In this document: positions 26,944-35,682 of the stretch, one piece after another
How positions within the stretch are numbered: the first letter of the stretch is position 1
Layout of the letters: each line of letters starts with the position of its first letter
Assembly: GCF_032678705.1 (NCBI RefSeq)
Contig: NZ_JAVTSS010000002.1
Coordinates: 310,001-374,000, forward strand
Length of the DNA: 64,000 nucleotides
Reading direction: 5' to 3'
Origin: Pedobacter frigiditerrae
GTDB lineage: Bacteria; Bacteroidota; Bacteroidia; Sphingobacteriales; Sphingobacteriaceae
Translations under genes and position numbers: made by a program
The notes under the pieces: model-generated
The model's input: the letters and a program-made list of their open reading frames with translations, nothing else
Told to the model about the DNA's origin: nothing
Databases searched by the model: none

Positions 26944-27531
26944 TTATTTTATTTTTTGTAATTGTTGAACATACATCACCACTTTCCATCTTTCAGTTGG
27001 AGTTAGTTGTGAAGCATGAGATCCCATTGCATTTAAACCATACATAATAGTATGATAGATTTTTCCAGCTGGCATAGTGTTCATTACTCCACCACGAGAC
27101 GATACTGCATCAGCAGCGTGGTAAGATGGAACTCCAGAAATACCTTTATCCAATTTTACGATATGACCTTGACCATCACCTTTCTCTCCATGGCAGGGAG
27201 AACAGAATACAGTATAGAAGTGCTTGCCTTCTACTAAATTACGCTCTGTTAATTGTAGTGGATTAACTAACGCTGCAGAAGCTTCATAACCTTCTTTAGT
27301 ATTAGCCAGTTCATATTTCACAAACCCAATTGGATCTGTGTTAGCTGGTGGAGTTTGAGCCGTTGCTCCGTTTGCAAAGTTTTTGTTTGGTTGATCTTGA
27401 TTATAAGCAATCGGATCATACATATTTCTTGCGTACTCTAAACCAGTACTTCTTTTATCGCTGCATGCCGAAAGCATAACAACAGAAACAAGTACGATTA
27501 ATGTAGCGTAAACTATATATTTCTTATTCAT
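26944..27531 (-). CDS. actE: Alternative complex III subunit ActE (mono-heme cytochrome c lipoprotein)
   Basis: 195 residues from ATG 27531, which overlaps the actD stop by 8 bases. The alternative start seven codons upstream lacks signal character. Lipobox Cys near residue 23 (VMLSACSDK). One heme c motif CSPCHGEKGDGQG is followed by Met-rich GGVMNTMPAGKIYHTIMYG, which offers the axial Met. ActE is thought to pass electrons from the complex to the oxidase. Confidence 0.94.
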   Translation of the reverse strand: MNKKYIVYATLIVLVSVVMLSACSDKRSTGLEYARNMYDPIAYNQDQPNKNFANGATAQTPPANTDPIGFVKYELANTKEGYEASAALVNPLQLTERNLVEGKHFYTVFCSPCHGEKGDGQGHIVKLDKGISGVPSYHAADAVSSRGGVMNTMPAGKIYHTIMYGLNAMGSHASQLTPTERWKVVMYVQQLQKIK

Positions 27532-28060
27532 AACTGATATACTTCCTTTCATTATGCTTTACTTCTAAAGCACCTGCGCCTTTTAATAGTTCGTCAATTT
27601 TTGCGTGTTCCGCATTTTCCTTAGCATCAATAGCGATGATAAAACGATCGTTTGTTGCACGCAAATCCATCACTCTTGGTGCTCTTCCCGGAAACAAGTG
27701 GGTTGATGCATAGTACGATCCTACAAGGCCAAAAGCACAAAATAGAATAGTTAACTCAAAAGTAATTGGAATAAAATCTGGTAATGCAAAGTGGGTTTTA
27801 CCACCAATGTTAATTGGCCAATCTACAGTTGTTGCTAGAAAAACACAGCTTAACATTGTTATTGTTCCGGTAATTCCGAAAAAGAATGCGGCTATATCTA
27901 ATCTAGATCTTTTAACTCCCAATTTTGCTTCGATGCCGTGAATAGGCATAGGCGTATATACATCATGTATTTTGATGTTGTTCTCCTGTAACTTATCGAT
28001 GCCATGCATCATCTCGTCAGGATCACCAAAACTGCCTAAAATATATTTGATATTACTCAT
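27524..28060 (-). CDS. actD: Alternative complex III subunit ActD (DUF3341)
   Basis: 178 residues with two membrane segments (about 55-77 and 98-120). The N-terminal soluble part has LGSFGDPDEMMHGIDKL and DVYTPMPIHGIE, typical of DUF3341/ActD. It has no cofactor and is a structural subunit. It starts 2 bases after the actC stop and overlaps the actE start. Confidence 0.94.
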   Translation of the reverse strand: MSNIKYILGSFGDPDEMMHGIDKLQENNIKIHDVYTPMPIHGIEAKLGVKRSRLDIAAFFFGITGTITMLSCVFLATTVDWPINIGGKTHFALPDFIPITFELTILFCAFGLVGSYYASTHLFPGRAPRVMDLRATNDRFIIAIDAKENAEHAKIDELLKGAGALEVKHNERKYISYE

Positions 28061-28062
28061 TG

Positions 28063-29535
28063 TTATTTTTTTGCGTAATCTTCTAGGTTAACACTATCAA
28101 ACTTTTCTAAAGACTCTACATAGTCTGCAACTTGCTCTTTATCTAAGTGTCCTTCTTCAATCAATTCTTTCTTAGCTTGCTCACTTGCACTCTTTAATAA
28201 TAATTTTACCTCTGCAATTGCGATAGATGGTAATACCCTTAAGAATAATAAGAACAAAGTAAAGAATACACCAATTGAACCAACAAATACACTCACGTCA
28301 ACCCAAGTTGGCGTAAAGTCTGTCCAGCTTGATGGCAAATAATCACGGTGTAATGAGGTTACGATAATTACAAAACGCTCGAACCACATACCGATGTTTA
28401 CTACGATTGATAAAATCCAGGTAGCTGCAATATTTGTACGGATTTTCTTGAACCATAAAAGTTGTGGAGAGATTACGTTACATGTCATCATCATCCAATA
28501 AGCCCACCAGAATGGCCCTGTTGAACGATTAATGAAAGCATATTGCTCATATTCTGAACCAGAATACCAAGCGATAAAGAACTCGGTTAAATAAGCCACA
28601 CCTACAATTGAACCTGTTAAGATGATAATTTTATTCATCGATTCGATGTGGAACATGGTAATATAATTCTCTAGACCTAATACTTTACGTACAACCAATA
28701 ATAAGGTTAATACCATCGCAAAGCCTGAGAAAATTGCACCTGCCACAAAATATGGAGGGAAAATGGTTGTATGCCATCCCGGAATTACCGAGGTTGCAAA
28801 GTCCATTGATACAATAGTGTGCACCGAAAGTACCAGTGGAGTTGAAATACCTGCTAAAATTAATGATACTGCTTCAAAACGTTGCCAAGTTTTAACGTTA
28901 CCATTCCATCCGAAAGAAAGAATAGTATAAACTTTTTTACGTACACCTGCAGCTCTATCTCTAATTGTTGCAATATCTGGTAATAAACCTGTGTACCAGA
29001 ATAATAATGATACAGAGAAATAGGTTGAGATTGCAAACATATCCCATACCAATGGAGAGTTAAAGTTAACCCAAAGTGAACCGAATTGATTTGGCAATGG
29101 TAATACCCAATAAGCCAACCATGGTCTACCCATGTGAGATACTACGTAAGTTGCGGCACAGATAACGGCGAAAATGGTCATCGCCTCTGCTGAACGGTTA
29201 ATTGAGTTACGCCAATTCTGACGGAAGAGCAATAATACAGCAGAGATTAGTGTTCCTGCGTGACCAATACCTACCCACCATACGAAACCGGTAATATCCC
29301 AAGCCCAACCCACTGTTTTATTTAATCCCCATGCTCCGATACCGAACCAGAAGGTATAACTTACTGCAACTACCCAAAGTGTTGCACCACAAAGTGCTAC
29401 TATGAATCCAATCCACCAAGCCCTGTTCGGCTTGTTTTCTACTGGCAGTAAAATTTCATCCGTCATTTGTGCGTACGTGATGTTTTTACCAGTAATTAAT
29501 GGTTCTCTTAAAATTGATTCGTTATGTCCTGACAT
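28063..29535 (-). CDS. actC: Alternative complex III subunit ActC (NrfD/PsrC family)
   Basis: 490 residues, ten membrane segments. Motifs include WVGIGHAGTLISAVLLL, SHMGRPWLAYWVLPLPN and GAIFSGFAMVLTLLLVVRK, standard for ActC, the main quinol-oxidising membrane subunit. The C-terminal tail is charged and helical. It lies 22 bases after actB. Confidence 0.95.
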   Translation of the reverse strand: MSGHNESILREPLITGKNITYAQMTDEILLPVENKPNRAWWIGFIVALCGATLWVVAVSYTFWFGIGAWGLNKTVGWAWDITGFVWWVGIGHAGTLISAVLLLFRQNWRNSINRSAEAMTIFAVICAATYVVSHMGRPWLAYWVLPLPNQFGSLWVNFNSPLVWDMFAISTYFSVSLLFWYTGLLPDIATIRDRAAGVRKKVYTILSFGWNGNVKTWQRFEAVSLILAGISTPLVLSVHTIVSMDFATSVIPGWHTTIFPPYFVAGAIFSGFAMVLTLLLVVRKVLGLENYITMFHIESMNKIIILTGSIVGVAYLTEFFIAWYSGSEYEQYAFINRSTGPFWWAYWMMMTCNVISPQLLWFKKIRTNIAATWILSIVVNIGMWFERFVIIVTSLHRDYLPSSWTDFTPTWVDVSVFVGSIGVFFTLFLLFLRVLPSIAIAEVKLLLKSASEQAKKELIEEGHLDKEQVADYVESLEKFDSVNLEDYAKK

Positions 29536-29557
29536 AATTTATATTGCTAAGTACTGC

Positions 29558-32500
29558 TTACGCGTGTACTTCTTTAGTTTCTGAATCTATATTTCTAACT
29601 TTTGTCATATAACCAATACCTGGTTGTACGTTAATTTCCTCTAAAACATAGTAGATACGTTCGCTCTTCAATGCTTTTGCAACTTCTGAATTTGGATCAT
29701 TTTTATCTCCAAAGATAATTGCGTTAGCAGAACAAGCTTGCTGACAAGCCATTTTGATATCTCCATCTTTTAAAGCACGTTTCTCCATTTTAGCTGTTAA
29801 TTTACCAGCTTGGATACGTTGAATACACATAGAGCATTTTTCCATTACCCCTCTAGAACGAGTAGTAACATCTGGATTTAACACTAATTGTGTAAACTCA
29901 TTATTTAAATAGTTATCGAAACGTGAATCATTCCAGTAGTTAAACCAGTTGAAACGACGAACTTTATATGGACAGTTGTTTGCGCAATAACGTGTACCTA
30001 CACAACGGTTATAAGCCATGTGATTTAAACCATCTGATGAGTGTACTGTAGCCAATACCGGACAAACTGTTTCACAAGGAGCGTGATCACAGTGTTGACA
30101 CATCATTGGTTGGTGAACTACAGATACATTGTTCATTTGATTTTCTTCCAAATGCGCAATTTCTTTCTCTTTAGTTACTGCATTAGAACCTTCTTCGTGA
30201 CCGCCGTGAGCAGCTTCTGCGTGTGCAGCAGGCTCCTGGTTATAGCTGTAATAACGATCGATACGCAACCAGTGCATCTCTCTACGTCTACGAACCTCAT
30301 CTTTACCTACAACAGGGATGTTATTTTCTACGTTACAAGCAACAATACAAGAACCACAACCAGTACAAGCATTCAAATCGATTGCCATTACCCAGTCATT
30401 ACCTAATTTCTCATATTTATCGGTAGTCCATAAATCGTAAACTTTATGTTTATGGTGGTTACCAGAACCTGCAGCAGGATCCTTTAAGTAATCTTTTAAA
30501 GTAGTTTCACGAATGATATTTCTTCCTTCAAAAGAATAGTGAGTTTGTGTTTGAGCTAATTCTTCTCTTCCGCCAGTTGATGATAAAGTAACTGTAGTAG
30601 CATATTTTAATGTGCCATTACTGAAACTTGCAAATGGGAAAGCGTTTTTACCTACGTTGTTACCAGCTTTACCAGTTTTAGTACGTCCATAACCCAAGGC
30701 AATAGAAGCAGTTCCCATTGCTTGACCTGGTTGAATTAAAATTGGAAGATCAATTGTGTATCCTTTTTCGCCTTTAACAGTTAAGATATCAAATTCTTTG
30801 TATCCTAATTTCTCTGCTTGTTTAGGAGCAAGAGCGATATAGTTATCCCAAGTTACTTTTGAAACTGGATCTGGTAATTCTTGTAAAAATGCATTGTTGG
30901 CATGTTTACCATCACGCATTGGAATGCTTTCGTAAACTTGCAATTCTAATCCGTCATTACCTTTTGCCGCTAAAGCTTTGCTACTTGCAACGATTGATGA
31001 AGCAACAGCATCTAAAGACATACTGAATGTATAAGCACCTGCAGTTTTAGCAGTAGCACTAAATACACCTGTTTGTAATAAATCGTTCCAAGTTTTGCCT
31101 ACAACTGGTAAAATGTTTTTCTCCCAATTGTTACGTACATATTGATAGTAATCTTGAACAGCTGCGTCAGACCAAATTAATAAGCTTTGTTCTGCTTGAC
31201 GAGAGTTAAATACTGGATTGATGGTTGGCTGAACGATTGAGTAAAATCCTTCGTAAGTATTTGCATCGCCCCATGACTCTAAATAGTTAGGTGTAATCGC
31301 AACAACATCACAAAGACCAGCAGTTTCATCATCTCTATCTGAGAAAGATACTTTTAAGGCAACTTTTGCTAATGCATCAGTAAATGCTTTGCTGTCAATT
31401 GCATCGTAAGCTGGGTTTGAATTTAAGAAGAAAACAGCTGCAACCTCGCCTCTATTCATTTCATTGATCAATTCAGCAAATTCTGCATCATTACCTTCAT
31501 AACGTTTGCAAGCATTATCTAAATCAATTGTAGTACCATAACTGCCGATAGCCGAGTTAATGGCGTTTACTAAAATCTGAGTAGAAACATCATTAGAACC
31601 AGAAACCACTAAAGATTTTCCTTTGTTCTGTAATAGTTCTTTTGCAACTAGTTTTAAAGCTTTATCTGCTGTTACATTGTTACCTAATGAACCGCCCGCC
31701 AAACTTGCGCCTGTAATTGCATTATATAAGGTAATTAATGCTGGTCCTTCTTCCGATAATTTAATTGGAACTCGGGTATCAGCATTTGTACCTGTTAGAC
31801 TCATTCCAGCTTCAAATTGGAAGTGGCGAGACATTTTCTTTTTCTCTAGTGACTTGTAATTTCTATTAGCAACGTATTGAGCAGTAAATTCTTCTCCGCT
31901 GATCCAAGTTCCTAAGAAATCTGCACCGAAACTTACAATAAGGTCTGCTTTATCGAAGTTATATTTTGGCAATACTGCTTTACCAAAGCTATTTTCATTT
32001 GCTTTGATGATACCTGTATAAGATACCGCATCGTATTGTACTAATTTTGTAGTAGGATATTTAACAGCAAAATCTGCAACAACTCCTTTAGCCGATGGGC
32101 TATTTAAGCTAGAAGAAACAATACGAATCTTTTTACCAGAAGCTTGTGCCTTATTTAATTCGCCTTTAACAAAAGTATCTATATCAGACCATGAAGTCTT
32201 TTCTTCCTTTTTAAGTAAAGGATTTTTTAATTTAGATACATCATATAAATCTAAAACAGAAGCTTGTGCTTGTGCATCAGTACCAGTACTAAATACACCT
32301 GCATTTGGATTAACCTCAATTTTAATAGGGCGACCAACTACTGTTTTTACCAATACGCTTTGACCTTTGAAAGTCGAAACGTAGAAGTTTGGAATACCTG
32401 GAACAACCTCTTCTGGTCTAATTAAATAAGGAATTGATTTTGTTACAGGTGCTGTTTGGCAAGCGGCTAAAGTTACTGCACCCAACCCAAAGCCTAAGGC

Positions 32501-32662
32501 TTTTAAAAAGTCTCGGCGTGGTGTAACTGTACTTAATCCTGCCTCACTTAAAACATCTTCTATTGGAAGTGGCTCTGCAAATTCGTTTTTGTTGTTTTCA
32601 ACAAAATCGGGAGTGTTTTTATACTCCTCTAAGCCTTTCCAGTATTTTTTATTGCTTTCCAT
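29558..32662 (-). CDS. actB: Alternative complex III subunit ActB (molybdopterin-oxidoreductase-like iron-sulfur protein)
   Basis: 1034 residues. A variant Tat signal near 49-68 (TPRRDFLKALGFGLGAVTLA then AC) exports the folded protein. Residues about 75-700 are a molybdopterin-oxidoreductase-like domain; in this complex it carries no Mo cofactor. The C-terminal third is a PsrB/HybA-like ferredoxin region with Cys clusters ACTGCGSCIVACNVENN, CQHCDHAPCETVCP, CVGTRYCANNCPY and CSMCIQR / CQQAC, enough for four clusters. A His-rich insertion (AHAEAAHGGHEE) sits between the first and second clusters. Confidence 0.95.
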   Translation of the reverse strand: MESNKKYWKGLEEYKNTPDFVENNKNEFAEPLPIEDVLSEAGLSTVTPRRDFLKALGFGLGAVTLAACQTAPVTKSIPYLIRPEEVVPGIPNFYVSTFKGQSVLVKTVVGRPIKIEVNPNAGVFSTGTDAQAQASVLDLYDVSKLKNPLLKKEEKTSWSDIDTFVKGELNKAQASGKKIRIVSSSLNSPSAKGVVADFAVKYPTTKLVQYDAVSYTGIIKANENSFGKAVLPKYNFDKADLIVSFGADFLGTWISGEEFTAQYVANRNYKSLEKKKMSRHFQFEAGMSLTGTNADTRVPIKLSEEGPALITLYNAITGASLAGGSLGNNVTADKALKLVAKELLQNKGKSLVVSGSNDVSTQILVNAINSAIGSYGTTIDLDNACKRYEGNDAEFAELINEMNRGEVAAVFFLNSNPAYDAIDSKAFTDALAKVALKVSFSDRDDETAGLCDVVAITPNYLESWGDANTYEGFYSIVQPTINPVFNSRQAEQSLLIWSDAAVQDYYQYVRNNWEKNILPVVGKTWNDLLQTGVFSATAKTAGAYTFSMSLDAVASSIVASSKALAAKGNDGLELQVYESIPMRDGKHANNAFLQELPDPVSKVTWDNYIALAPKQAEKLGYKEFDILTVKGEKGYTIDLPILIQPGQAMGTASIALGYGRTKTGKAGNNVGKNAFPFASFSNGTLKYATTVTLSSTGGREELAQTQTHYSFEGRNIIRETTLKDYLKDPAAGSGNHHKHKVYDLWTTDKYEKLGNDWVMAIDLNACTGCGSCIVACNVENNIPVVGKDEVRRRREMHWLRIDRYYSYNQEPAAHAEAAHGGHEEGSNAVTKEKEIAHLEENQMNNVSVVHQPMMCQHCDHAPCETVCPVLATVHSSDGLNHMAYNRCVGTRYCANNCPYKVRRFNWFNYWNDSRFDNYLNNEFTQLVLNPDVTTRSRGVMEKCSMCIQRIQAGKLTAKMEKRALKDGDIKMACQQACSANAIIFGDKNDPNSEVAKALKSERIYYVLEEINVQPGIGYMTKVRNIDSETKEVHA

Positions 32663-32709
32663 TTAAGCTATATTACTGTTTATCGAACGTTCTTACTAAA
32701 CTCTATTAA

Positions 32710-34002
32710 TTAATAATGGCACTTACCACACTCTAAACCACCTAGCATTGCTGGGGTGATTTTTTCTCCTTTTTTGATTTTCTCGTGTGCCTCAATGATT
32801 TTGGTATAGAAGGCATCATCTTTTTTATCAGAAATATCAGCGTCTTTGTGACAGTTGATACACCATTTCATTGTTAATGGCGAATACTGATAAATTTCTT
32901 CCATTGTGTTAACTGGACCATGACAAGCGAAACAAACTGGATCTTTAGGGTTAAGGCCTTTTTCTTTACGGATAGCTGCTTCACCAACTACTACGTGTTG
33001 AGAGTGGTTGAAGTAAGCGAAATCTGGCAAGTTGTGTACACGTACCCACTCAATTGGTTTTTCTTTAGTTTTATCGTATGTCTGTTTATCAGCATCGTAA
33101 CCTAAAGCATTGTAAATCTTCATGATCTCTGGAGAAATCTGACCATCTTCTTTTCTAGCCTGTACGTTTTTGTGACAGTTCATACAAACGTTTAAAGAAG
33201 GAATAGTTGAGTTCTTAGATTTAAACGCACCAGTGTGGCAATATTGACAATCGATTTGATTGATACCAGCGTGTAATTCGTGAGAGAATTTAATTGGCTG
33301 TACTGGCTGATAACCTGTGTGAACACCTGTTTCCCACATGCCCATCCAACCGAATGAACCCAATACCATTACCAAACACAATACAAAAAAGAATACAAAC
33401 TTCTTGTTTTTGAATAATCCTTTAACACCTACGGCTAAAGAAACGTTTTCTTCTTCAACAACTACAATACCTTGTTTTTCTAGAATTAAACGTTCTAACA
33501 TTTTTACTGCACGGCCTAAAACAACCAATACAATAATAGATAGTACGATAATTGCAACGATACCCAAGATAGAAAGAGCTGAAGTACCTTCGTCTTTAAC
33601 CTCTGCGCCAGGAACTACTGCCACTTTTGGCTCACCTTCTTTAACATAAGCTACGATGTTTAAAACCTGTGCATCTGTTAAAGTTGGGAAAGCTGTCATT
33701 TCTGATGGCTTTAACTTTGCCGCTTCGATCGCTTGTTTATTGCCAGACGCAATTAAAGCTTGATTATTTTTAATCCAAGGAATTAAAAACGAATCATCAA
33801 GTGTTTTTACCAATTCTGTTAACGCTGGGCCTGTTCCGTCATGATCTAATGCGTGACAAGAAGCACATTTACTTTTAAATAAAGTCTTGCCTTCCACTAG
33901 GTCAGTTTGAGCTTGCGCTCCAGCTACTATTAAAAAAGATAAAGCAGCAAAAACCAATGCCGACTTTGAAACTTTCTTAAAAAATAATGAGATATTCCTC
34001 AT
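32710..34002 (-). CDS. actA: Alternative complex III subunit ActA (multiheme cytochrome c)
   Basis: 430 residues from ATG 34002, which starts a signal peptide ending AGAQAQ. The in-frame open stretch further upstream is untranslated leader. Six CxxCH motifs are seen: CASCH in an N-terminal cytochrome c domain, then CQYCH, CMNCH, CFACH, CINCH and CGKCH at the extreme C-terminus. One membrane segment separates the first domain from a second one near 215-240. ActA is typically pentaheme; the fused mono-heme domain gives six, a layout common in Bacteroidota. First gene of the complex, with a TACTTTTG box upstream. Confidence 0.95.
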   Translation of the reverse strand: MRNISLFFKKVSKSALVFAALSFLIVAGAQAQTDLVEGKTLFKSKCASCHALDHDGTGPALTELVKTLDDSFLIPWIKNNQALIASGNKQAIEAAKLKPSEMTAFPTLTDAQVLNIVAYVKEGEPKVAVVPGAEVKDEGTSALSILGIVAIIVLSIIVLVVLGRAVKMLERLILEKQGIVVVEEENVSLAVGVKGLFKNKKFVFFFVLCLVMVLGSFGWMGMWETGVHTGYQPVQPIKFSHELHAGINQIDCQYCHTGAFKSKNSTIPSLNVCMNCHKNVQARKEDGQISPEIMKIYNALGYDADKQTYDKTKEKPIEWVRVHNLPDFAYFNHSQHVVVGEAAIRKEKGLNPKDPVCFACHGPVNTMEEIYQYSPLTMKWCINCHKDADISDKKDDAFYTKIIEAHEKIKKGEKITPAMLGGLECGKCHY

Positions 34003-34083
34003 AATGAGTGTTTTATGCTTTTTATTGAAATAAATTTTAAATCTAGACGATGTTGTGACTGGTATCGCTCTTAAAGATTTGAA

Positions 34084-34091
34084 CAAAAGTA
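34084..34091 (-). promoter_or_regulatory. Candidate -7 box for the act/oxidase operon
   Basis: TACTTTTG on the minus strand matches TAnnTTTG, about 80 bases before the actA start. A possible -33 remnant (ATTG) lies about 15 bases further upstream, closer than the usual spacing. Confidence 0.45.
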
Positions 34092-34180
34092 AAATTTATT
34101 AAGTTACCAATGACATATTAATGACAGTGAAATACAATTTATAATCATTCTAAATTATTGAAATTTCAGCTTTAAACGTA

Positions 34181-34212
34181 AAAAAACCAACAATTTTTAA
34201 AAACTGTTGATT
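34181..34212 (-). terminator. Imperfect terminator after the deoxyhypusine-synthase-like gene
   Basis: An AT-rich stem of about 15 bp with two mismatches is followed on the minus strand by T6 (A tract 34181-34186). It lies about 95 bases after the stop at 34306. Confidence 0.5.
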
Positions 34213-34305
34213 TTCTTAAGCTTATCATTTGCAAAAAAATTTGGAACTTAATTTGCCAATAGTTAATAGCCACAAGCTATGGACTATAGACCATTATCCA
34301 GACTA

Positions 34306-35286
34306 TTACATCTTCAATATCCAAGCAAAAATCAATGGCGCTACAATTGTTGCATCAGATTCTACTATGAATTTTGGTGTATGGATATCTAATTTACCCC
34401 AAGTGATTTTCTCATTTGGCACTGCGCCAGAGTAAGAACCATAAGAAGTTGTAGAATCAGATATCTGACAGAAATAGCTCCAGAAAGGAATATTTTCCAT
34501 TTCCATATCTTGATATAACATTGGTACGACGCAAATTGGGAAATCTCCTGCAATACCGCCACCAATTTGGAAAAAGCCAATGCCTTTACCTGCAGAGTTT
34601 GCGATATACCAATCTGCCAACCAACCCATATATTCGATACCACTTTTCATTGTGGTTGCTTTTAACTCGCTTTTCATTACATAAGATGCGAAGATATTTC
34701 CCATCGTAGAATCTTCCCATCCTGGAACAACGATTGGTAAATTCTTTTCGGCAGCTGCCAACATCCAAGAATTTTTTGGGTCAATTTCATAGTATTGCTC
34801 CAAATCGCTACTCAATAACATTTTATACATGAACTCATGTGGAAAGTATCTTTCGCCTGCTGTATCTGCATCTTTCCATATTTTATGGATATGTTTTTGT
34901 AAACGACGGAATGCTTCTTCCTCAGGAATACAAGTATCAGTTACACGGTTGTAATGGTTTTCTAATAAATCCCATTCATCCTGCGGACTTAAATCACGGT
35001 AGTTTGGAACACGTTTATAATGTGAATGTGCCACCAAGTTCATGATGTCTTCTTCTAAGTTTGCACCTGTACATGAAATGATAGCAACTTTATCTTGTCT
35101 AATCATTTCTGCCAAAGAAATACCCAATTCTGCCGTACTCATTGCACCCGCAAGGGTAATCATCATTTTTCCACCTTCATCTAAATGGGTTTCGTAACCT
35201 TTAGCTGCATCCATCATCGCCGCAGCGTTAAAATGAAGATAGTTAGTCTCCATAAATTTCGATATCGGTCCTCTTGTCGTACTCAT
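34306..35286 (-). CDS. Deoxyhypusine synthase family protein
   Basis: 326 residues from ATG 35286. The family fold is clear: LAGAMSTAELGISLAEMIR, IISCTGANLEEDIMN, VPGWEDSTMGN, IGGGIAGDF and SGAVPNEKITWGKLD. The catalytic Lys of eukaryotic enzymes lies in a WGK motif, which is kept here (K298), as are the glycine-rich NAD-binding parts. In eukaryotes and archaea the enzyme modifies eIF5A; bacteria lack eIF5A and such homologues are thought to make polyamines such as homospermidine or to have unknown roles. It stands alone between a terminator and a TACTTTTG promoter box. Confidence 0.92.
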   Translation of the reverse strand: MSTTRGPISKFMETNYLHFNAAAMMDAAKGYETHLDEGGKMMITLAGAMSTAELGISLAEMIRQDKVAIISCTGANLEEDIMNLVAHSHYKRVPNYRDLSPQDEWDLLENHYNRVTDTCIPEEEAFRRLQKHIHKIWKDADTAGERYFPHEFMYKMLLSSDLEQYYEIDPKNSWMLAAAEKNLPIVVPGWEDSTMGNIFASYVMKSELKATTMKSGIEYMGWLADWYIANSAGKGIGFFQIGGGIAGDFPICVVPMLYQDMEMENIPFWSYFCQISDSTTSYGSYSGAVPNEKITWGKLDIHTPKFIVESDATIVAPLIFAWILKM

Positions 35287-35310
35287 TTCTATATTTTTAT
35301 TGTTCGGCTG

Positions 35311-35318
35311 CAAAAGTA
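35311..35318 (-). promoter_or_regulatory. Candidate -7 box for the deoxyhypusine-synthase-like gene
   Basis: TACTTTTG on the minus strand, 24 bases before the ATG at 35286. Confidence 0.45.
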
Positions 35319-35340
35319 CAGTTTTTAGGTTAACTGCAAA

Positions 35341-35409
35341 AGTTCATTGGTTCATTAGTATCATTGGTTCATTTGGTTTCATTGGTTCATTAGTATCATT
35401 AGTTCATCT
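35341..35409. repeat. CATTGGTTCATTAG-type direct repeats
   Basis: A 21-bp block (35345-35365) recurs exactly at 35380-35400, a 35-base period, with further ATTGGTTCAT and AGTTCAT partial units around it. The same CATTGGTTCATTAG string occurs at 50226-50239 after pgi. Confidence 0.75.
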
Positions 35410-35430
35410 GGCGAAACTGGAAACTGAATT

Positions 35431-35546
35431 TGGGCGTTTTAACACGCTTTCCGCTGTATCTTTTTGGCTGTCCTTCGACTACCTGCCTACCGCAGGCAGG
35501 CGCTCAGGATGACAGCCAAAAAGGATGCCGCTTCAATCGTTAACGC
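35431..35546. repeat. Nested palindromic repeat element (REP-like)
   Basis: Outer arms resemble GCGTTTTAACACGC and TCGTTAACGC. Middle arms TCTTTTTGGCTGTC (35459-35472) and GACAGCCAAAAAGGA (35511-35525) pair almost perfectly. An inner palindrome CCTGCCT-N5-AGGCAGG lies at 35482-35500. The half-sites TCCTTCGACT and GCTCAGGATGACA look like the dispersed CTTCGACT/GCTCAGGATGAC repeats I associate with Bacteroidota intergenic regions. Confidence 0.65.
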
Positions 35547-35576
35547 ACATTGCAATTGCAAAAAAAATGAACATCT

Positions 35577-35607
35577 ACTTTGTCAATCTTCTACAGATTG
35601 ACAAAGT
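35577..35607. promoter_or_regulatory. Inverted repeat (12-bp stem), dyad 1
   Basis: Perfect arms CTTTGTCAATC / GATTGACAAAG plus one flanking pair, with a 7-base loop. It is nearly the same sequence as dyad 2, differing by one base per arm. Candidate operator for the D15-like gene. Confidence 0.55.
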
Positions 35608-35627
35608 TTACAAATGGACCGCATCAA

Positions 35628-35659
35628 ACTTTGACAATCTAAAAAAAGATTGTCAAAGT
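35628..35659. promoter_or_regulatory. Inverted repeat (12-bp stem), dyad 2
   Basis: Perfect arms CTTTGACAATC / GATTGTCAAAG plus one flanking pair, with an 8-base loop. Its right arm ends 10 bases before the candidate -7 box at 35670, so a bound protein could control transcription of the downstream gene. Confidence 0.55.
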
Positions 35660-35669
35660 AAAATTATTC

Positions 35670-35677
35670 TACATTTG
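35670..35677 (+). promoter_or_regulatory. Candidate -7 box (short-leader type) for the D15-like gene
   Basis: TACATTTG ends 5 bases before the ATG at 35683. Confidence 0.45.
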
Positions 35678-35682
35678 TAGCA

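Larger units (their letters stand above)
34003..34305. other. Intergenic: actA promoter region and upstream gene's terminator
   Basis: The 303-base gap holds the candidate actA -7 box at 34084-34091, an imperfect hairpin at 34181-34212 and, near 34260-34315, a spacer with ATGGACTATAGACCAT. No credible coding frame is seen. Confidence 0.6.
35287..35682. other. 396-base intergenic region packed with repeats and dyads
   Basis: From left to right it holds a promoter box for the leftward gene (35311-35318), octamer-type repeats (35341-35409), a nested palindromic element (35431-35546), two 12-bp-stem dyads (35577-35607, 35628-35659) and a promoter box for the rightward gene (35670-35677). No coding frame is supported. 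Confidence 0.8.

Noticed and set aside
30041..30406. Open frame of 121 codons antisense to actB
   Set aside because: Composition (Ser/Thr/Tyr-rich, Cys patches mirroring the ferredoxin region) shows that it is a shadow of the actB coding strand.
33338..33649. Open frame of 103 codons antisense to actA
   Set aside because: No homology-like motif or start signal; explained by the coding strand of actA.
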